Positions 45,837 through 54,476 of a stretch of 64,000 nt of DNA are shown here, piece by piece. How positions within the stretch are numbered: position 1 is the stretch's first letter; the number at the start of each line of letters is the position of its first letter. Made by a program: the position numbers and the translations under genes. The notes beneath the pieces are model-generated. The model was not told the origin of the DNA and ran no database searches. It saw only the letters and a list, made by a program, of their open reading frames with translations. The stretch is from Streptomyces sp. RFCAC02 (lineage in GTDB: Bacteria > Actinomycetota > Actinomycetes > Streptomycetales > Streptomycetaceae), in assembly GCF_004193175.1 (NCBI RefSeq), contig NZ_SAUH01000001.1, forward strand, positions 5,365,501 through 5,429,500, given 5' to 3'.

Positions 45837-46501
45837 GCCGCGTCCCGCCGGGTCGTCAGCACGGCGGGCGCCGGCGGCGCGTCCGGCGCCTCCGGGCTCG
45901 CCGCCCGCGCCTCGGCCGGCGCCTCGGACAGCGCCTCGTCGAACGCCTCGCACACCACGTGCAGCGCCACGAGATGCGTCTCCTGCACGGTCGCGGTGCT
46001 CGGCGAGTCCACGCTGAGGACGGAGTCCGCCTGCGCGGCCAGCGGGTTCGGCACCGGGCCGGTCATGGCCCACACCCGTACGCCCGCCTCGCGCGCCGCC
46101 GTGGCCGCGCTCAGCAGGTTGTCGCTGCGGCCCGACGTGGACATCAGGACCAGCACGTCGCCCGGCCTGCCGTGGGCGGCGACCTGGCGCGCGAACACGT
46201 CGTCGAAACCGTAGTCGTTGCCGATCGCCGTCAGCGCCGAGGTCTCCGCGTGCAGCGAGATCGCCGAGAACGGCCGGCGGTCGGCCGCGTACCGGCCCAC
46301 CAGCTCCGCCGTCAGGTGCTGGGCCTGCGCCGCGGATCCGCCGTTGCCGGCGGCGAGGAGCCGCCCGCCCGCCGACAGGGCGGACGCGAGGTGCCGGCCC
46401 CAGGAGACGGCCCGCGGCAGACCGTCCCCGTCGTCCCGGAAGCCCAGAAGCGCGTCCTGCAGCGACTGGCAGTGCCGCTGCGCGCTGCGCGGTGCGTGCA
46501 T
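45833..46501 (-). CDS. gmhA: Sedoheptulose-7-phosphate isomerase (GmhA-type SIS protein)
   Basis: A 222-aa SIS-domain protein: LLAAGNGGSAAQAQHLTAELVGR, then GDVLVLMSTSGRSDNLLSA, and THLVALHVVCEAFDE with a metal/active-site His. GmhA converts sedoheptulose-7-P to D-glycero-D-manno-heptose-7-P, the first step to ADP-heptose. It overlaps hldE by 4 bases. The Ala/Pro-rich C-terminal extension beyond about residue 190 is unusual for the family. Confidence 0.92.
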   Translation of the reverse strand: MHAPRSAQRHCQSLQDALLGFRDDGDGLPRAVSWGRHLASALSAGGRLLAAGNGGSAAQAQHLTAELVGRYAADRRPFSAISLHAETSALTAIGNDYGFDDVFARQVAAHGRPGDVLVLMSTSGRSDNLLSAATAAREAGVRVWAMTGPVPNPLAAQADSVLSVDSPSTATVQETHLVALHVVCEAFDEALSEAPAEARAASPEAPDAPPAPAVLTTRRDAA

Positions 46502-46546
46502 GGTGTTCCCTCCTGGTGTCCTGAAAGCCTGCGTTGACGGGACGGG

Positions 46547-47824
46547 TCAGGCCGTACCGCTGACCGGGGCCGGGCTCGGGCTCCGACGGCGGCCCGCGTC
46601 GAGCTGCCGGTACACCTCCTCGGTCGCCGCGGCGACCGCCGCCCAGCGGAAGCGGGTGAGGACCCGCCGCCGCCCGGCCGCACCGCGCGCCGCCCGCTCC
46701 CGCGGGTCGGCGAGCAGCGCGCCGGCCGCCTCGGCCAGCGCCATCGGCTCGCCCGGCGGCACGAGCCGCCCGGTCGCCGGGTCGGCGACGGTGTCGCGCT
46801 GCCCGCCGACCGCGCTCGCGACCACCGGCACCCCGCACGCCATGGCCTCCAGCGGCACGATCCCGAACGGCTCGTAGTCCGCGGGGCACAGCACGAGATC
46901 GGCGCCGCGCAGCAGCACCGGCACCTCGTCGCGCGACACGCCGCCGGTGAACCGCACCCGGTCGCCCACGCCGTGCGCCCGCGCCACCGCGCGCAGCCGC
47001 CGCACCTCCGGGTCGCGGTCAAGCGCCGCCGGCGGCGGGCCGCCGGCGATGACCAGCTCCGTGTCGGGCAACCGGGCCAGGGCCGCGATCGACAGCTCGG
47101 CGCCCTTGCGCGGCACGAGACGCCCGATCTGCAGGACGCGGTGCCGGAACCGCCCGCGCGGCTCGGCCGGACCGACGGGCGTGAACCGTTCCGGATCCAC
47201 GCCGCACGGCACCACGCTGATCCGGGACGCGGGAAGGCCCATCGCGGTCAGCTCCGCCACCTCGTCGCGGCAGGTCGCCACCGTCCGGTCGGCGCTCAGC
47301 CCGACGTACCGCTCCCAGGTGATCCGGTCGGCCGGGCTCGTGTCCGCGGCGCCCTGGTGTCGCCGCTTCACCGTGCCCAGCGCGTGGAACGTGTGCGCGA
47401 ACGGGATGCCGAGGGACCCGGCGGCCTGCAGCGTCGCGACGCCCGACATCCAGAAGTGCGAGTGCGCCACGTCGGGCGGCGCCTGCGACCACTCCCGCTC
47501 AAGGAACGCGCCGAACTGCGCCATGAACGGCAGCAGCCCGTCCTTCGGGACCTGCTCCGGCGGCCCGGCCGGGACGTGCCGCACCGTCACACCGGGTCCC
47601 GTGCGCACCGTCAGCGGCAGGTCCGTGGAGTCGCGCCGGGTGTAGACCGTCACGTCGTGGCCGCGCCCGGCCAGTTCCGCGGCGAGCTGCGCGACGTGCA
47701 CGTTCTGCCCGCCGGCGTCCTCCCCGCCGAGGGCCGCCAGCGGACTGGCGTGCTCGGAGACGAGGGCGATGCCGAGCCCGCCGGTGGCGCGCGGCCCCGG
47801 CGCCGGCCTCATCGTCGGCCTCAT
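46547..47824 (-). CDS. Family 4 glycosyltransferase (MshA-like)
   Basis: A 425-aa GT4 (GT-B): GGEDAGGQNVHVAQLAAELAGRGHDVTVYTRR, as in MshA/sucrose-synthase-like enzymes, VLQIGRLVPRKG, and the donor site YEPFGIVPLEAMACG with the E-x7-E pattern. It transfers a sugar from a nucleotide donor with retention. GGAGGTGA lies upstream, and the ATG overlaps the previous stop by one base (TGATG). A Met at codon 5 is an alternative start. Confidence 0.9.
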   Translation of the reverse strand: MRPTMRPAPGPRATGGLGIALVSEHASPLAALGGEDAGGQNVHVAQLAAELAGRGHDVTVYTRRDSTDLPLTVRTGPGVTVRHVPAGPPEQVPKDGLLPFMAQFGAFLEREWSQAPPDVAHSHFWMSGVATLQAAGSLGIPFAHTFHALGTVKRRHQGAADTSPADRITWERYVGLSADRTVATCRDEVAELTAMGLPASRISVVPCGVDPERFTPVGPAEPRGRFRHRVLQIGRLVPRKGAELSIAALARLPDTELVIAGGPPPAALDRDPEVRRLRAVARAHGVGDRVRFTGGVSRDEVPVLLRGADLVLCPADYEPFGIVPLEAMACGVPVVASAVGGQRDTVADPATGRLVPPGEPMALAEAAGALLADPRERAARGAAGRRRVLTRFRWAAVAAATEEVYRQLDAGRRRSPSPAPVSGTA

Positions 47825-48789
47825 CAGCGGATCACCTCCTCCATCAGCAGGTCCCAGTCGTCCAGGAAGCGCTTCAGCCCGTAGCGCTCGAGCGCCGCGT
47901 GCCGCGCCGCGCGGCCCGCCTCGGCCGCCGCGTCCATGTCCCCGAGGAATCGGGCCGCCGCCCGCTGGAGCACCTCGGGGCGCGTGGAGAGGACACCGGC
48001 CTCGGGCGGCACGGCGTCCACCGCCTCCGTGGTGGCGAGCGCGACGACCGGCATGCCGAGGTGCATCGCCTCCACGAGCGAGAGACCGAGGGACGTCCAG
48101 CGCACCGGGTGCACGTACACCCGCCGCCGCGCGATCTCCTGGTGCAGCTTCGCCTGCGGCAGGTCGTACGAGCGGCAGCGCGCCCACGGCACGCCCAGCG
48201 CCTCGGCGAGTCCCTCCGTCCGCATGCCGAACACGTCGAGCGGCGCGGCCCCCGACAGGCCGGGCAGGAGGTCGGTCCCGGTCGTGCGGCCCCGGCGCAG
48301 CGGCTCGTTCACGACGACGGCGCAGCGCTCCAGCTCGCCGGTCCAGCGGTGCCCAGGGTCGACGACGCCGTGCTCGATGACGGTGGTGCGGGTGCGGCCC
48401 GCGTCCCAGAAGAGGCGGTTGAAGTGCGTGACGTGCACGAGCGTCAGGTCGTCGCGGTCGGCGAACGGGTGCCGCGTGTCGGGCACGTCGCCGTGCGGCG
48501 CGTTGTGCTCCAGGTAGACGGCCGGCACGTCGCGGCCCGGGCGCCGGCCGCCGAGCCAGCGCTCGGCGAGGTCGAGCTCGTGGGGCCGCTGCAGCACGAC
48601 CAGGTCGACCGGCGCGTCCCGCAGCTCCTCGGGCGGGACCTCCCTGACCGACTCGGGCCAGGGGAACGTCCGCGCCCGCCCCAGCCCGTCCGGGCCCCGG
48701 TCCGGCAGCACCGGGACCAGGTAGGAGTGGGTGCCCTGGACGAACGCCGTCGTCCAGGATCCGTGCACGTGCCACAGGAGGATGTTCAT
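47824..48789 (-). CDS. GT4-like glycosyltransferase
   Basis: A 321-aa GT-B protein: MNILLWHVHGSWTTAFVQG, VVLQRPHELDLAERW, and C-terminal RVYVHPVRWTSLGLSLVEAMHLGMPVVALATTEA with the E-x7-E-like donor motif. The ATG at 48789 overlaps the upstream GT9 stop in ATGA. It is cytoplasmic; donor unknown. It is one of five leftward glycosyltransferase genes in this operon. Confidence 0.87.
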   Translation of the reverse strand: MNILLWHVHGSWTTAFVQGTHSYLVPVLPDRGPDGLGRARTFPWPESVREVPPEELRDAPVDLVVLQRPHELDLAERWLGGRRPGRDVPAVYLEHNAPHGDVPDTRHPFADRDDLTLVHVTHFNRLFWDAGRTRTTVIEHGVVDPGHRWTGELERCAVVVNEPLRRGRTTGTDLLPGLSGAAPLDVFGMRTEGLAEALGVPWARCRSYDLPQAKLHQEIARRRVYVHPVRWTSLGLSLVEAMHLGMPVVALATTEAVDAVPPEAGVLSTRPEVLQRAAARFLGDMDAAAEAGRAARHAALERYGLKRFLDDWDLLMEEVIR

Positions 48790-49874
48790 GCCACCGCCTT
48801 CGGGCCGGCCGGGGCGTCGTGCCGGTGTCCGCCGCCCGTCAGCGCCGTGACGGCGGCCAGCACCTCCCGGTCCGTGATGGAGTCGAGACAGGGATGGCCC
48901 GCGACCGGGCACAGGCGCGCCCTGCTGTCGGCGCACGGGCTGTCCTGCCGGCCGAGCCGCAGGTGCGGGACGCGGTAGGGCAGCCACCGGTCCGGGCTCA
49001 CGACCGGCGCGAACAGGCTGACGATGGGGGTGCCGACGGCCGCGGCCAGGTGGGCGGGTCCCGTGTTGCCGACGACGACGGCGCGTGCGCCCGCCAGTAC
49101 GCCGGCCAGTTCCGGCAGGCCGGTGCGGCCGCCGAGGTCGAGCGCGTGCCGCCCGGCCACACGGGCCGTCAGCGACGCCTCGTCCGGCCCGCCGGTCACC
49201 ACGACCCGGTGCCCGGCGTCCGCGAGGGCCGCCACCGCGCGCCGCGCGCGGTCCGGCGTCCAGGTGCGGGCGGGGACGGCCGCGCCGGGATGGACGACGA
49301 GGTAGGGGTCGGTCCCGGTCAGGTGCGTCATGTCGGGGCAGCCGCGGACCGCCAGCGCCCCGCCGTCGCCGGGCGGGAGCGCGAATCCGGCCGCCTCGGC
49401 GAGTTCCAGGGCGGCGGCGGCCTCGTGCCGGTACGGCGCGCGGCGGTGCCGCAGTTGCAGGAGCGAACCCGGGTAGTGCTCGCTGTCAGCCCCGATCCAC
49501 GGCACGCCCGCCATCTTCAGCAGCAGCGCGATCGGCAGCGGGCTCTGGTGGTACGAGGCGAGCACCAGCGCGCGGTCGAAGCGGCCGGCGGCCAGCCGGT
49601 CCACCAGCGCCAGCAGGTCGGCGCGGTCCGGCTCGGCCGGGGAGAGGCCCACCCACGGGGCGTCGTACACGAGCAGGTCGTCCACGCCCGGCAGCAGCCG
49701 CCCGGCCGCCTCGCCGCGCGGGCCGCACAGCAGCGCGGTCGACGACGATCCGGCCGCGACGGCGCGGATCGCGGGGCCGGCGAGCAGGACGTCGCCGGCG
49801 CTGTCGAGCCGCACGACCAGCGTGCGGGGCGCCGCGCCGCCGTCGCGCGCGGTCGGTGTCCTGGCCTCGCTCAC
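48786..49874 (-). CDS. Family 9 glycosyltransferase (heptosyltransferase-like)
   Basis: A 362-aa GT9: LVVRLDSAGDVLLAGPAIRAVA, then VVHPGAAVPARTW, VVTGGPDEASL, and VVGNTGPAHLAAAVGTPIVSLFAPVV. It is the second heptosyltransferase-like gene here; an ADP-heptose donor is implied by the neighbours. Near the end are clustered Cys residues (DSPCADSRARLC, HPC) that could bind metal. GTG 49874 overlaps the gmhB stop by 4 bases. Confidence 0.92.
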   Translation of the reverse strand: MSEARTPTARDGGAAPRTLVVRLDSAGDVLLAGPAIRAVAAGSSSTALLCGPRGEAAGRLLPGVDDLLVYDAPWVGLSPAEPDRADLLALVDRLAAGRFDRALVLASYHQSPLPIALLLKMAGVPWIGADSEHYPGSLLQLRHRRAPYRHEAAAALELAEAAGFALPPGDGGALAVRGCPDMTHLTGTDPYLVVHPGAAVPARTWTPDRARRAVAALADAGHRVVVTGGPDEASLTARVAGRHALDLGGRTGLPELAGVLAGARAVVVGNTGPAHLAAAVGTPIVSLFAPVVSPDRWLPYRVPHLRLGRQDSPCADSRARLCPVAGHPCLDSITDREVLAAVTALTGGGHRHDAPAGPKAVA

Positions 49875-50554
49875 AGCCGGCACTCCTTCCGCCGTCCCGG
49901 GCCGTCCGCGGCCCGGCCGTCCCCGCCCTGGCCGGTGTCCGCGGACGGCGGTCCCCCGCCCGGCCGCAGCAGCAGCGCCACGGCGGCCGGCAGATCGGGT
50001 GCGACCAGGGCGGCGGCCGCGATCTCGGCCCGCCGCGTGACCGGCGTCGGCACCAGGACGCCGCGCGCCCCGGCGGCCCCGGCGGCCGCCATGTCGGCGC
50101 CGATGTCGCCGACGACCGCCGTACGCCCGGGCCGGACGCCGAGCCGCGCGCACGCCGCCACGACGAGACCGGGCGCCGGCTTGCGGCAGCCGCAGCCGTC
50201 GTCGGGGCCGTGCGGGCACACCGCCCACACCGCGAACGGCCCGAGCAGCTCCTCGACGCGCCGCCGCACCGCCTCGACGCCCGGCCGGCCGAACAGGCCG
50301 CGCGCCACGCCCGACTGGTTCGTCACGACGCCCAGCGCGACACCGCGCGCCCGCAGCGCGTCCAGCGCCTCGCGCGCGCCCGGGAGGGGCCGCACCAGCG
50401 CGGGATCGGCGTTGTACGGCACGTCCTCGACGAGCGTCCCGTCGCGGTCGAACAGCACCGCCTCGGGACACCACGCCGGCAGGGCATCCCGCCCGGACCG
50501 CGCGGGGGCCTCCCCGGTCGGTCGCTGCGGCAGGAGCCACGGTCGATCAGTCAT
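49871..50554 (-). CDS. gmhB: D-glycero-D-manno-heptose-1,7-bisphosphate 7-phosphatase (GmhB-like HAD)
   Basis: A 227-aa HAD-IIIA phosphatase. LFDRDGTLVEDVPY (nucleophile Asp in DRDGTL), TNQSGVARG, the zinc loop CPHGPDDGCGCRKPAPG, and VVGDIGADMAAA follow the GmhB order. It removes the 7-phosphate between the kinase and adenylyl steps of HldE. The C-terminus is a Gly/Arg-rich extension. The ATG at 50554 is chosen over an in-frame ATG at 50587; it overlaps the stop of the GT2 gene upstream by 8 bases. Confidence 0.92.
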   Translation of the reverse strand: MTDRPWLLPQRPTGEAPARSGRDALPAWCPEAVLFDRDGTLVEDVPYNADPALVRPLPGAREALDALRARGVALGVVTNQSGVARGLFGRPGVEAVRRRVEELLGPFAVWAVCPHGPDDGCGCRKPAPGLVVAACARLGVRPGRTAVVGDIGADMAAAGAAGARGVLVPTPVTRRAEIAAAALVAPDLPAAVALLLRPGGGPPSADTGQGGDGRAADGPGRRKECRL

Positions 50555-51578
50555 GAACGAGTGAGTTGCCCGAATTCGCAGGATCAAACGGTTTTGGACG
50601 CACTCGGTAGCGAACGACCGCTCTGAGCCAATGTGCGGTGGCCACCGGCGGGATCAGGACACTCGTCACCGCCATCCGGCGTACCTCGTCCCGCGTCCTC
50701 GGCCCCGGCAGGATCCGCGCGGCGGCGAACTCCGCCGTGCCCGCGAGCCACACAGCGCCCCAGCCGAGCGCCGCCCACGGCCTGCGCCGGGCCGCCGACG
50801 CGGTGGCCAGCAGCCCCGCCGCCGTCACCGCGACATGCCGGGGCAGCCGCCCGCGCGGCGCGCCCGCGCGCGCCCACCAGCCGGGGCCGTGCAGCCGGTT
50901 CATGAGGACGTCGTCGGCGTTGCCCGCCTGCGTGCGCACCGACACCCAGTCGTCCGCCGGGCGCACCGGGTGCGTCGTGCGGCGCTCCCCGATGGTGAGG
51001 GACCAGCCCGCGTCGCGCACCCGCAGCGCCAGGTCGGCGTCCTCGCGGAACGCGCGGGGGAACCGTTCGTCGAAGCCCCCCACATCGGCCAGCGCCGCCC
51101 TGCGGTACGCCATGTCGGCGGTGATCCACTGCGCCGTCGCGAGCCCGGCCGTGGTGCGCTCCCAGTCCGTGGGGCGCCGGTCGGCGGGCAGCGGCACGGT
51201 GATCCGCGCCTGCACGCCGGCCGTGTCGGGCGCGGCGTGCGTCAGGTCGCGGACCAGCGCCGGCGCCCACCCCGGCCCCGGCACCACATCGTCGTCGAGG
51301 AACACCACCCACGGCGTGTCCGTGGCGCGCCAGCCCGTGTTCCGCGCCGCCGCCGGTCCCGCGCCGCGCCCCGGCACCACCTCGACGCGGTCGCGCAGCG
51401 CGTCCGGCACGACGGCGGGCAGCGGCGTCGGGTCGTGCGGCGGCCGGTCGTCCACCAGCACGATCCGCTCGGGTCTCGGCCCGGTGCCGGCGGCGAGGGT
51501 GGCGAGCAGCAGGTTGAGGCTCGGCCGGCCCACGGTCGGGACGACGACGGCGAATGCGGCGGACGCCGGTACGCTCAC
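50547..51578 (-). CDS. Family 2 glycosyltransferase
   Basis: A 343-aa GT2: VVVPTVGRPSLNLLLATL, LVDDRPP, VVFLDDDVVPGPGW, and FDERFPRAFREDADLALRVR, then a hydrophobic-leaning C-terminal region (about 245-270) that may associate with the membrane. GGAGGAG lies upstream of GTG 51578. It is distinct from the paralogous GT2 pair at 41650/42512. Confidence 0.88.
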   Translation of the reverse strand: MSVPASAAFAVVVPTVGRPSLNLLLATLAAGTGPRPERIVLVDDRPPHDPTPLPAVVPDALRDRVEVVPGRGAGPAAARNTGWRATDTPWVVFLDDDVVPGPGWAPALVRDLTHAAPDTAGVQARITVPLPADRRPTDWERTTAGLATAQWITADMAYRRAALADVGGFDERFPRAFREDADLALRVRDAGWSLTIGERRTTHPVRPADDWVSVRTQAGNADDVLMNRLHGPGWWARAGAPRGRLPRHVAVTAAGLLATASAARRRPWAALGWGAVWLAGTAEFAAARILPGPRTRDEVRRMAVTSVLIPPVATAHWLRAVVRYRVRPKPFDPANSGNSLVHD

Positions 51579-51599
51579 GGTTCTCTCTCCTCCTCCGGC

Positions 51600-53249
51600 T
51601 CAGCGCCGCGCGTACAGACCGGCGCGGCGCACGACGAACGGGCCGATCGCCAGCAGGTCGACCGGGGCCGACCCGAAGCACTCCAGCGCGTCCCTGGGGT
51701 CGTCCACCATGGGACGGCCCGCCGTGTTGAGGCTCGTGTTGACGACCACGGGCAGCCCGGTCAGCTCCTCGAAGCGCGTCAGCATCCGGGCCACCAGCGG
51801 CTCGCGGTCGGCCGACACGGTCTGGATGCGCGCGGTCCCGTCCACGTGCACGACCGCCGGGATGCGGTCGCGCCACTCGGGCCGCACGTCGTGCACGAAC
51901 AGCATGTACGGGCTGGGCAGCGGCCCTTCGAACAGGTCGGCGGCCCGCTCGGCCAGCACCATCGGCGCGACCGGCCGGAACTGCTCGCGGCCCTTGATGT
52001 CGTTGAGCCGCTCCAGGTTCCCCGAACGGCCGGGGTGCGCCAGCAGCGACCGGTGCCCGAGGGCGCGCGGCCCGTACTCGGCGCGGCCCTGGAACCAGGC
52101 CACCACGGCGTTCTCCGCGAGCGCCCCCGCGACCTCGGCGGCCACGTCCTGCGGCCGTTCGAACGGGACGGCCGCCGTCTTCAGCCACGCCTCGAGCTCC
52201 GCGTCCGACCAGCCGCGCCCGAGGTCGGCGCCCTCCTGCGGCGCGACCGGCGCGGTGTCGGCCTCGGCCGCGTGCAGCAGCGCGCCGCCGAGCGCCGTTC
52301 CCGCGTCGCCGGCCGCCGGCTGGACCCACACGTGCCGGAACGGCCCCTCGCGGGCGATCCGGGAGTTCGCGACGCAGTTGAGCGCCACGCCGCCGGCCAT
52401 CGCGAGGACGTCGTCGCCGGTGCGGCCGTGCAGCCAGCGCACCATGTCGAGGAGCGTCTCCTCAAGACATGCCTGCGCGCCGGCGGCGAGGTCGGCGTGC
52501 TCCTGCGTCCACGCCTGGCCGGGGCGCAGCCTCGGGCACAGCTCCGACCAGGGCACCCCATGGGCGCGGAACCCGCCGTCGCCCGTCGAGTGCACGTACT
52601 TCCGCAGCTCGGGCAGCATGCGCGGGGTGCCGTAGGACGCCATGGCCATGACCTTGTACTCGTCGCTGGAGCGGAGGAAGCCGAGGTGCTCCGTCAGCTC
52701 CTCGTACACGAGCCCGAGGGAGTCGGGGAGTTCCTGGCCGCGCAGTGGTTCGAGGCCGTCGCCGGTCCGGCGGGCCGCGAGGTGGGACGCGGACTCGCCG
52801 CGCCCGTCGAGGACGAGGACGGACGCCCGCTCCGCGTCCGGTGCCGCGTACACCGCTGACGCGGCGTGCGCCATGTGGTGCGGCACGAACCGCACCCGCG
52901 ACGGGTCGAGCCCCGGGAGCGCGGTGGCGAGGAACGACGGCGCCTCGCGCGCGTAGGTGAGGCGCAGCCCGTCCCACGGGTCGTCGAGGCCCATCGCGTC
53001 CGCCGGCCGGGCGAGCGCGGGGTCGAAGGAGTACGTCACCGCGTCCAGGTCCTCCGGCCGCAGCCCCGCCTGGCCGAGGCACCACGCGGCGGCCTGCTCG
53101 GGCAGCTCCCAGGCGGCGAACGGTACCGGCCGCTTGCCGTGCTTGCGGCGGGAGAACCGTTCCTCCTCGGCGGCGGCGACGATCCTGCCGTCCACGACGA
53201 GGGCCGCCGCCGGGTCGTGGAAGAGGGCGTTGATACCGAGTACGCGCAT
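51600..53249 (-). CDS. Carbamoyltransferase (NodU/CmcH family)
   Basis: A 549-aa protein: MRVLGINALFHDPAAALV, EEERFSRRKH, metal-binding HHMAHAASAVY, LVLDGRGES, and MAGGVALNCVANS, with a C-terminal domain containing ALGHRSLLAHP and LPVVVNTSLNTAGRP. It transfers a carbamoyl group from carbamoyl phosphate, via carbamoyl-AMP, to a hydroxyl, typically of a sugar or antibiotic. GGAGG precedes ATG 53249. Position in the glycan operon suggests O-carbamoylation of the heptose-containing product. Confidence 0.94.
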   Translation of the reverse strand: MRVLGINALFHDPAAALVVDGRIVAAAEEERFSRRKHGKRPVPFAAWELPEQAAAWCLGQAGLRPEDLDAVTYSFDPALARPADAMGLDDPWDGLRLTYAREAPSFLATALPGLDPSRVRFVPHHMAHAASAVYAAPDAERASVLVLDGRGESASHLAARRTGDGLEPLRGQELPDSLGLVYEELTEHLGFLRSSDEYKVMAMASYGTPRMLPELRKYVHSTGDGGFRAHGVPWSELCPRLRPGQAWTQEHADLAAGAQACLEETLLDMVRWLHGRTGDDVLAMAGGVALNCVANSRIAREGPFRHVWVQPAAGDAGTALGGALLHAAEADTAPVAPQEGADLGRGWSDAELEAWLKTAAVPFERPQDVAAEVAGALAENAVVAWFQGRAEYGPRALGHRSLLAHPGRSGNLERLNDIKGREQFRPVAPMVLAERAADLFEGPLPSPYMLFVHDVRPEWRDRIPAVVHVDGTARIQTVSADREPLVARMLTRFEELTGLPVVVNTSLNTAGRPMVDDPRDALECFGSAPVDLLAIGPFVVRRAGLYARR

Positions 53250-53292
53250 GGTGGCCTCCGGAGCGGGCGGGGCGGGCGGTGGGGGGCGTGGG

Positions 53293-54297
53293 TCAGGCGG
53301 CCTTCGGGACGCCGTCGCGCCCGGCGGTGTCAGCGCGGGCCGGCGCGGCGGCGTCCGCCTCCTGCTCGCGGAACCAGGCGATGGTGCGCGCGAGCCCCTC
53401 GGCGGCGCGGACGCGCGGCTCCCAGCCGAGCCGTTCGCGGGCGAGCGCGATGTCCGGGCAGCGCACGGTCGGGTCGTCCTCGGGCCGCTCGATGTACCGG
53501 ACGGTGGAGCGCGACCCGGCGAGCCGGATGACGGTCCTGGCGAGGTCGACCATGGTGATCTCGTCGGGGTTGCCGATGTTGACCGGGCCGCGCAGCCCGG
53601 CCGCTCCGGCCATCGCCAGCACACCGCGCACCGTGTCGTCCACATAGGTGAGGGAGCGCGTCTGCCGCCCGTCGCCGGCCACCGTCAGCGGCTCGCCGGC
53701 GAGGGCCTGGCGGATGAACGTCGGGACCGCCCGGCCGTCGTGCCCGCGCATCCGCGACCCGTAGGTGTTGAACAACCGCACGATGCCGGCGTCCGTGCCG
53801 TTCGCCTGCGCCTCGGCCATGGTCAGCGCCTCGCCGAACCGTTTCGCCTCGTCGTAGACGCTGCGCGGCCCGACCGGGTTCACATGGCCCCAGTACGTCT
53901 CCGGCTGCGGGTGCTCGCGCGGGTCGCCGTACACCTCGGAGGTGGATGCCAGCACGAACCTGGCGCCGTGCCGCCGCGCGAGCGCGAGGGCGTTGCGTGT
54001 GCCGAGGCTGCCGGTCTCCAGCGTGTGGACGGGCAGCCGCAGGTAGTCGGCGGGGGAGGCGGGAGACGCGAAGTGCAGCACCAGGTCGGCCTGCGGCGTC
54101 ACGTCGAACGGCTCCCGCACGTCCGCCTCGACCATCGTGAACCCCGGGCGGCCTTCCAGGTGGGTCACGTTGCGGGGATCGGCCGTACTCAGGTCGTCCA
54201 CGCACGTGACGGCCGTGCCGCGGTCGAGCAGTTCCGCGCACAGATGTGACCCGACGAAGCCGGCTCCGCCGGTGACGACCGCGTGCTGGTACCGCAT
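53293..54297 (-). CDS. NAD-dependent epimerase/dehydratase, UDP-xylose synthase-like
   Basis: A 334-aa extended SDR: VVTGGAGFVGSHL, LHFASPASPADYLRLPVHTLETG, STSEVYGDPREHPQPETYWG, then SVYDEAKRFGE (YxxxK) and RLFNTYGSRM. These closely follow UDP-glucuronate decarboxylase (UXS), which makes UDP-xylose, rather than HldD. It is the first gene of the leftward glycan operon. ATG 54297 follows the typical MRYQHAVVTGG start. Confidence 0.9.
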   Translation of the reverse strand: MRYQHAVVTGGAGFVGSHLCAELLDRGTAVTCVDDLSTADPRNVTHLEGRPGFTMVEADVREPFDVTPQADLVLHFASPASPADYLRLPVHTLETGSLGTRNALALARRHGARFVLASTSEVYGDPREHPQPETYWGHVNPVGPRSVYDEAKRFGEALTMAEAQANGTDAGIVRLFNTYGSRMRGHDGRAVPTFIRQALAGEPLTVAGDGRQTRSLTYVDDTVRGVLAMAGAAGLRGPVNIGNPDEITMVDLARTVIRLAGSRSTVRYIERPEDDPTVRCPDIALARERLGWEPRVRAAEGLARTIAWFREQEADAAAPARADTAGRDGVPKAA

Positions 54298-54410
54298 GTG
54301 CTGCCACTCCCTCACTGCGACGTGCCGTGCGTCACCGTTCCTGGCTGTCCGTACTCGTTCCCGGACCGGCGACCCGCTCCAAGTACCCGTCGAAAAATGG
54401 GGCAAACGGT

Positions 54411-54435
54411 GTGTCGCGCTCACCCGTCCGGGTAC
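54411..54435 (+). promoter_or_regulatory. Candidate sigma-B-type promoter
   Basis: GTGT (54411-54414), 15 bases, then GGGTAC (54430-54435) fits GNNT-N14-16-GGGTAY, 42 bases upstream of the ATG at 54477. Confidence 0.45.
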
Positions 54436-54476
54436 CTGGAGGGTTCTCGGCCCGGCTCCGACGAGAAGGAGAAGCC

